The notes beneath the pieces were generated by a model, which was not told where the DNA came from, made no database searches, and worked only from the letters and a program-made list of their open reading frames with translations. Source: Williamsia faeni (GTDB taxonomy: Bacteria; Actinomycetota; Actinomycetes; Mycobacteriales; Mycobacteriaceae). From it: DNA of 64,000 bases. The stretch is taken from the NCBI GenBank assembly GCA_003202005.1, contig QJJF01000001.1, positions 1,023,099-1,087,098 on the forward strand, written 5' to 3'. Both the position numbers and the translations under genes were made by a program. Each line of letters begins with the position of its first letter. Position 1 is the stretch's first letter. This document shows, in pieces, positions 60,104 to 64,000 of the stretch.

Positions 60104-61393
60104 ATGAGCGGACCAACTTCAACAGGAAAAACAACTGCAGCGATCACCCGCCCGAACTGGACTGTGCTGACGCTGGCCTTCATCGCTGTCGTGCTCGACG
60201 GCTACGACACCATCGCGCTCGGGCTGTCGGTGCCCGCGATGTCCCGCGACTGGGGGGAGGCTCCGTCGCACTTCACACCCGCTCTTGCACTCACCAGTCT
60301 CGGTGTCGCCCTCGGCTACATCGCCGTCGGACGCCTCACCGCACGCCACGGGTGCCGCAACGTCATTCTGGTCGCGGTCGGCGTGTTCACGGTCGGTTCG
60401 CTACTGACCGCCTGGTCCGGATCGATCATCGAGCTCTCTGCCCTGCGGTTCATGACCGGCCTCGGACTGGGTGCGGTCATGCCCGCGGCCGTTGCGCAGG
60501 CAACCGCCCTCAATCCGGCTCGGCTGCGTCAGTCGATCGCCGTGTTCGTGACCATGGGAATCTCGCTCGGCGCCCTCATCGCCGGACTGGCGGGCAGCCA
60601 ACTCGTGTCCCACTTCGGGTGGCCGTCCGTGTTCATCGCCGGCGCAATAGCCTCTGCCTCGCTGTTCCCGTTCCTGTGGTTCGGGCTGCCCGACGAGCGC
60701 GGCGCAATCGGTCAGGTCACGCCCGCCGATGCGAAGCACAGTGCCTCGGTCGCGCGGTTGTTCGATCCCGAGGTCCGGGCCCGCACGCTCGTTCTGTGGG
60801 GATTCGCGTTCCTCGTCTTCTCGGTGTTCTACATCTTCTCCTCGTGGCTCCCGACGCTGCTCACCAGTTACGGATTCAGCACCGGACTTGCACCGCTCGG
60901 CTCCGCCGCCTTGGGTGTCGGCAGCATCATCGGCGCCGGCATCCTCATCGTCGGCGTTCTCAAGTTTCGACTGACCTCCGTTCTCGTCTGCACCACAACG
61001 GCCGCGATCGTGTTCCTGGTGATCTCCGCGTTTCTCGGGCCGGACAAAGCATTGCTGCTGATCGTGTTCGGCGGTGTCGGCCTCGGCCTGCAAGCGGGCA
61101 TGATCGGACAAGCCGCGGTCGCTGTATCGATCTACCCTCATCGCACCGTCGCAACCGGTGTCGGCTGGGCATCATCGATGGGCCGATTGGGCTCGGTCAT
61201 CGGCCCGATCGTCGGCGGAGCGCTCATCGGACTCGGAACCTCTACCAGCACCATCGTGCTGCTCTCCTGCGTGCCGGTGTCCGCGGCCCTGGTGTTGATG
61301 GTCATCCTCGGCAGGATGCGTACTGCGGCTGACGATTCCGGCGATGTGCCCACCACAACGTCCGCGCCAAGGGACCACGCGTTGAGGTCATGA
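60104..61393 (+). CDS. MFS transporter, aromatic acid:H+ symporter type
   Basis: A 429-residue major-facilitator protein with 12 predicted membrane segments. The first helix carries VVLDGYDTIALGLSVPAM, matching the DGYD motif of the aromatic-acid:proton symporter family (PcaK type). The loop between helices 2 and 3 is a diverged GRLTARHGCRN. It probably imports the substrate of the operon. The end of the gene overlaps the aspartate-dehydrogenase-like gene by ATGA. Confidence 0.84.
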   Translation: MSGPTSTGKTTAAITRPNWTVLTLAFIAVVLDGYDTIALGLSVPAMSRDWGEAPSHFTPALALTSLGVALGYIAVGRLTARHGCRNVILVAVGVFTVGSLLTAWSGSIIELSALRFMTGLGLGAVMPAAVAQATALNPARLRQSIAVFVTMGISLGALIAGLAGSQLVSHFGWPSVFIAGAIASASLFPFLWFGLPDERGAIGQVTPADAKHSASVARLFDPEVRARTLVLWGFAFLVFSVFYIFSSWLPTLLTSYGFSTGLAPLGSAALGVGSIIGAGILIVGVLKFRLTSVLVCTTTAAIVFLVISAFLGPDKALLLIVFGGVGLGLQAGMIGQAAVAVSIYPHRTVATGVGWASSMGRLGSVIGPIVGGALIGLGTSTSTIVLLSCVPVSAALVLMVILGRMRTAADDSGDVPTTTSAPRDHALRS

Positions 61394-62241
61394 ACATGAA
61401 CGAGGATCTTGTGCAACACAATTCGTCGAACTCGACAACCACCGCCCCGCCCATAGCGGTGTCAATAGTCGGTTACGGTGCGATAGGCAGGGTGCTCGCC
61501 GACCGATTGCTCTCCGGAGCCGTTCTGAGCGTCGACCTGGTCGGCGTCGTCGATCAGAAGCCACTGTCCTCAGCACCCGCCGGGTTGCGACGTCTTGACT
61601 TCGAGGAAGCCTTGAGCGCATCGCAGATCATAGTCGAATGCGCCGGACCCGGATTCGTGCGTCAACGTGCACGCACCATCGTCGAAAGCGGCGTCGACCT
61701 GGTCCTCTGCTCGATCGGCGCGTACGCCGATCCAGAGCTGCGGGCACAATTGAATGCAGCCGGCCCAGGACGAATCGTCCGCCCGACCGGCGCGATCGGC
61801 GCCTTGGACTTCCTCGAAGCCGCAGCACGATTCGAGCGGTTCGACCAGGTCACGCTCACCACCACCAAACCACCCCGCGCGCTGCTGCGGGACTGGATGA
61901 GCAACGACGAACAACAGGAGTTGCTCGCGTCCACGGCACCACGGGAGGTGTTCCGCGGATCAGTCCGCAAAGCCTGCGAGCTCTACCCCAGCTCGATCAA
62001 TGTGGCCGCCGCAATCGCGATGGCCATCAACGACTTCGACGCCGTCGAGGTCGTGATCCGCAGCGACCCGGATGCGTCCTTCAACACGCACAGTATCGAC
62101 GCCGGCGCATCGTTCGGGCAGTACCGGTTCACCTTCGAAAACCGCCCCAGCGCCGAGAATCCGCGTACCAGTGGCATCGTGGCCGCGTCGGTACTGCATT
62201 CGCTCGAACAACTGGCGCAGCGCCAACGCGCACTTCTCTGA
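61390..62241 (+). CDS. aspartate dehydrogenase-like protein
   Basis: A 283-residue protein of the L-aspartate dehydrogenase family. The Rossmann loop is SIVGYGAIGRVLAD, the conserved PTGAIGALDFLEAA segment and the C-terminal NPRTSGIVAASVL motif are present, and the first ~22 residues are a polar extension. The family oxidises an amino acid to its imine with NAD(P), or reduces it in reverse. It fits with the RidA proteins, which hydrolyse imines. The true amino acid is unknown. An in-frame ATG at 61396 is an alternative start. Confidence 0.8.
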   Translation: MNMNEDLVQHNSSNSTTTAPPIAVSIVGYGAIGRVLADRLLSGAVLSVDLVGVVDQKPLSSAPAGLRRLDFEEALSASQIIVECAGPGFVRQRARTIVESGVDLVLCSIGAYADPELRAQLNAAGPGRIVRPTGAIGALDFLEAAARFERFDQVTLTTTKPPRALLRDWMSNDEQQELLASTAPREVFRGSVRKACELYPSSINVAAAIAMAINDFDAVEVVIRSDPDASFNTHSIDAGASFGQYRFTFENRPSAENPRTSGIVAASVLHSLEQLAQRQRALL

Positions 62242-62268
62242 GCCGACGCAGCCGACGCACAACCCGAG

Positions 62269-62290
62269 CCCCCCGGGAAGTCCCGGGGGC
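62269..62290. terminator. hairpin between the catabolic operon and leuS
   Basis: CCCCCGGGA at 62270-62278 pairs with its complement at 62281-62289 around a 2-nt loop. Such a tight loop is unusual, so the real loop may open the inner pairs. It separates the convergent aspartate-dehydrogenase-like and leuS genes. Confidence 0.6.
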
Positions 62291-62298
62291 GCTGGGGG

Positions 62299-64000
62299 TC
62301 ACGGGATGATGTTCACCATGCGGCCCGGGACCACGATGACCTTGCGAGGTTCACCGTCGAGCAACGGGATGATCTTCTCGTCCGCCAGGGCGGTCGCGCG
62401 CAGGGTCGCCTCATCGGCATCGGCCGCCACCGTCATCCGGCTCCGGACCTTGCCCTTCACCTGGATCGGGATCTCGATGGTGTCGTGGACCAGCCACTGC
62501 TCCTGCGCCACGGGGAACGGCCCGTGTGCCAGAGATGCGGTGTTGCCCAGTCGTTCCCACAATTCTTCGGCCGCGTGCGGCGCCACCGGAGCGAGCATCA
62601 GAACCAGCGGCGTGACCGCGTCGCGCGGTGCGCCTTCGGGGTACTGCTTGGTCAGGTGGTTGGTCAGCTCGATGAGCTTGGCGACTGCGGTGTTGTCTCG
62701 CAGGTTCGAATAGTCTTCGCGCACACCGTCGATCGTCTTGTGCAGCAACCGATTGGTGTCGTCGGTCAGCTCCACGTCGACCACGCGGGTCGTCCCGGTG
62801 ATCTCGTCGACGACCAGACGCCAGGCGCGCTGCAGGAATCGCTGTGCACCGACGACGTCCTTGGTCGCCCAGGCACGTGAGGTGTCCAGCGGTCCCATCG
62901 ACATCTCGTAGACACGCAGGGTGTCCGCACCGTAGTCGCGGCAGATGTCGTCCGGCGCAACGGAGTTCTTGAGGGACTTGCCCATCTTTCCGTATTCGCG
63001 GTTGACCTCTTGGCCGTCGTAGAAGAACTTGCCGCCTTCTTCGGTGACCTCTTCGGCCGGCACGTAGACGCCGCGCGCGTCGGTGTACGCATACGCCTGG
63101 ATCATTCCCTGGTTGTACAGACGGCGGTACGGCTCGGCCGAGCTCACGTGTCCGAGGTCGAACAGCACCTTGTGCCAGAAGCGTGAGTACAGCAGGTGCA
63201 GCACCGCATGCTCGACACCGCCGACGTACAGATCGAGCCCGCCGGGATCGTTCTCACCGTGCAGATCGGTCCGCGGACCCATCCAGTACGCCTCGTTCTC
63301 TTTGGCGCACAACTCATCCGAGTTGGTCGGGTCGATGTAGCGCAGCTGATACCAGGAGCTACCCGCCCACTGCGGCATCACATTGGTGTCGCGGGTGTAG
63401 TCCTTCAGGCCATCGCCCAAGTCGAGTTCGACACTCACCCAGTCGGTCGCCTTCGCCAGCGGCGGTGACGGTTCACTGTTCGGATCGTCCGGGTCGAACG
63501 ACACCGGCGCGTAGTCGATGACGTCCGGAAGTTCCACGGGCAGCATCGAATCCGGAATCGGATGCGGCGCACCCGAGGCGTCGTAGACGATGGGGAACGG
63601 CTCGCCCCAGTACCGCTGCCGCGCAAAGAGCCAGTCGCGCAGCTTGTACTGGATGGTGCCGCTTCCGGTGCCGTCGGCCTCGAGGCGCTCGATGGTGGCC
63701 GACTTGGCCTCGTCGACCCGCATTCCGTCGAGGAAGCCGGAGTTGACCAGCGGTCCGTCGCCGGTGAAAGCCTCTTCGGCCACACCCTGATCCGAGCCGA
63801 TGACCTCGATGATCGGCAGTTCGAAGGCGGTGGCGAACTCGTAGTCGCGACCGTCGTGGGCCGGGACCGCCATGATGGCGCCGGTTCCGTAACCGATCAG
63901 CACGTAGTCGGCGATGAACACCGGGACCGGCTCGCCGTTGAGCGGATTGACCGCGTAGCTGCCGGTGAAGACGCCGGTCTTCTCCTTGTTCTCCTGCCGT
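62299..64000 (-). CDS. leuS: leucyl-tRNA synthetase, C-terminal part (runs off the window)
   Basis: The 567 C-terminal residues present belong to a class I leucyl-tRNA synthetase that charges tRNA-Leu. The editing-domain segment [21 protein letters not shown], the HxLY-type [18 protein letters not shown] region and the KMSKS loop in the variant form KMGKSLKNS are all seen. The reading frame stays open to the right edge ([15 protein letters not shown]), so the start lies outside. It is a housekeeping gene convergent with the catabolic operon. Confidence 0.95.
   Translation of the reverse strand, partial: RQENKEKTGVFTGSYAVNPLNGEPVPVFIADYVLIGYGTGAIMAVPAHDGRDYEFATAFELPIIEVIGSDQGVAEEAFTGDGPLVNSGFLDGMRVDEAKSATIERLEADGTGSGTIQYKLRDWLFARQRYWGEPFPIVYDASGAPHPIPDSMLPVELPDVIDYAPVSFDPDDPNSEPSPPLAKATDWVSVELDLGDGLKDYTRDTNVMPQWAGSSWYQLRYIDPTNSDELCAKENEAYWMGPRTDLHGENDPGGLDLYVGGVEHAVLHLLYSRFWHKVLFDLGHVSSAEPYRRLYNQGMIQAYAYTDARGVYVPAEEVTEEGGKFFYDGQEVNREYGKMGKSLKNSVAPDDICRDYGADTLRVYEMSMGPLDTSRAWATKDVVGAQRFLQRAWRLVVDEITGTTRVVDVELTDDTNRLLHKTIDGVREDYSNLRDNTAVAKLIELTNHLTKQYPEGAPRDAVTPLVLMLAPVAPHAAEELWERLGNTASLAHGPFPVAQEQWLVHDTIEIPIQVKGKVRSRMTVAADADEATLRATALADEKIIPLLDGEPRKVIVVPGRMVNIIP

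Overview
The window is high-GC, densely packed DNA from an actinomycete, most likely of the order Mycobacteriales (Gordonia/Rhodococcus/Williamsia-like). This is inferred from the gene content: an LppX/LprG-type lipoprotein, an Rv1747-type FHA-ABC transporter, two LLM-class F420-type oxidoreductases and a deazaflavin (DDN-like) reductase, a glucosylglycerate hydrolase close to the mycobacterial enzyme, a KstR-type operator, an actinobacterial Lon with a HAIR-like site, and many GTG starts with ATGA overlaps. No rRNA, tRNA, insertion sequence, phage or CRISPR was seen. One gene, leuS, runs off the right edge.

Region 1 (1-18.2 kb) is mostly redox and catabolic genes. It holds a stand-alone half of a PEP-synthase-like phosphotransferase with an MDR reductase. 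Two divergent blocks, each led by a related TetR regulator and each containing a ThuA-domain protein, follow. The leftward block has a histidine phosphatase, an SDR and a dihydrolipoyl dehydrogenase. The rightward block has a small protein, a Rieske oxygenase and a zinc alcohol dehydrogenase. A TrpB-like enzyme, an esterase, a large unknown protein and an F420-type enzyme come next.

Region 2 (18.2-37.6 kb) is mixed housekeeping and metabolism: a phytoene-desaturase-like oxidoreductase, epoxide-hydrolase-like enzymes, glucosylglycerate hydrolase, a ketosteroid-isomerase-like protein behind a perfect KstR-type box, Dps, a DUF2252 pseudogene remnant, an ATP-grasp protein overlapping an MFS gene tail to tail, msrB-msrA, a small membrane protein/regulator pair with paired operators, and lon.

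Region 3 (37.8-45.7 kb) looks like a lipid biosynthesis and export locus. A leftward operon encodes a cytochrome-b5/desaturase fusion, a type III polyketide synthase and a SyrD/PvdE-type ABC exporter. Divergent from it are an LprG-like lipoprotein and an Rv1747-like FHA-ABC transporter.

Region 4 (45.8-62.2 kb) is the most novel-looking part. A heteromeric acyl-CoA dehydrogenase pair and a MarR regulator precede one long operon of about 13.4 kb. It encodes an aldehyde dehydrogenase, RidA, a cupin, a VanB-type reductase, an extradiol-type VOC protein, an alpha/beta hydrolase, two SDRs, a ThDP enzyme, a degenerate hydrolase, a 77-aa protein, a Rieske oxygenase, a 113-aa protein, a second RidA, an aromatic-acid-type MFS importer and an aspartate-dehydrogenase-like enzyme. 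The enzymes suit uptake and breakdown of an aromatic acid that carries nitrogen: deamination, 2-oxoacid decarboxylation and aldehyde oxidation on a side chain, plus ring hydroxylation, rearomatisation, meta cleavage and hydrolysis. The substrate cannot be read from the sequence. Paired TCTTAGCGC-type palindromes in front of the operon suggest MarR control.
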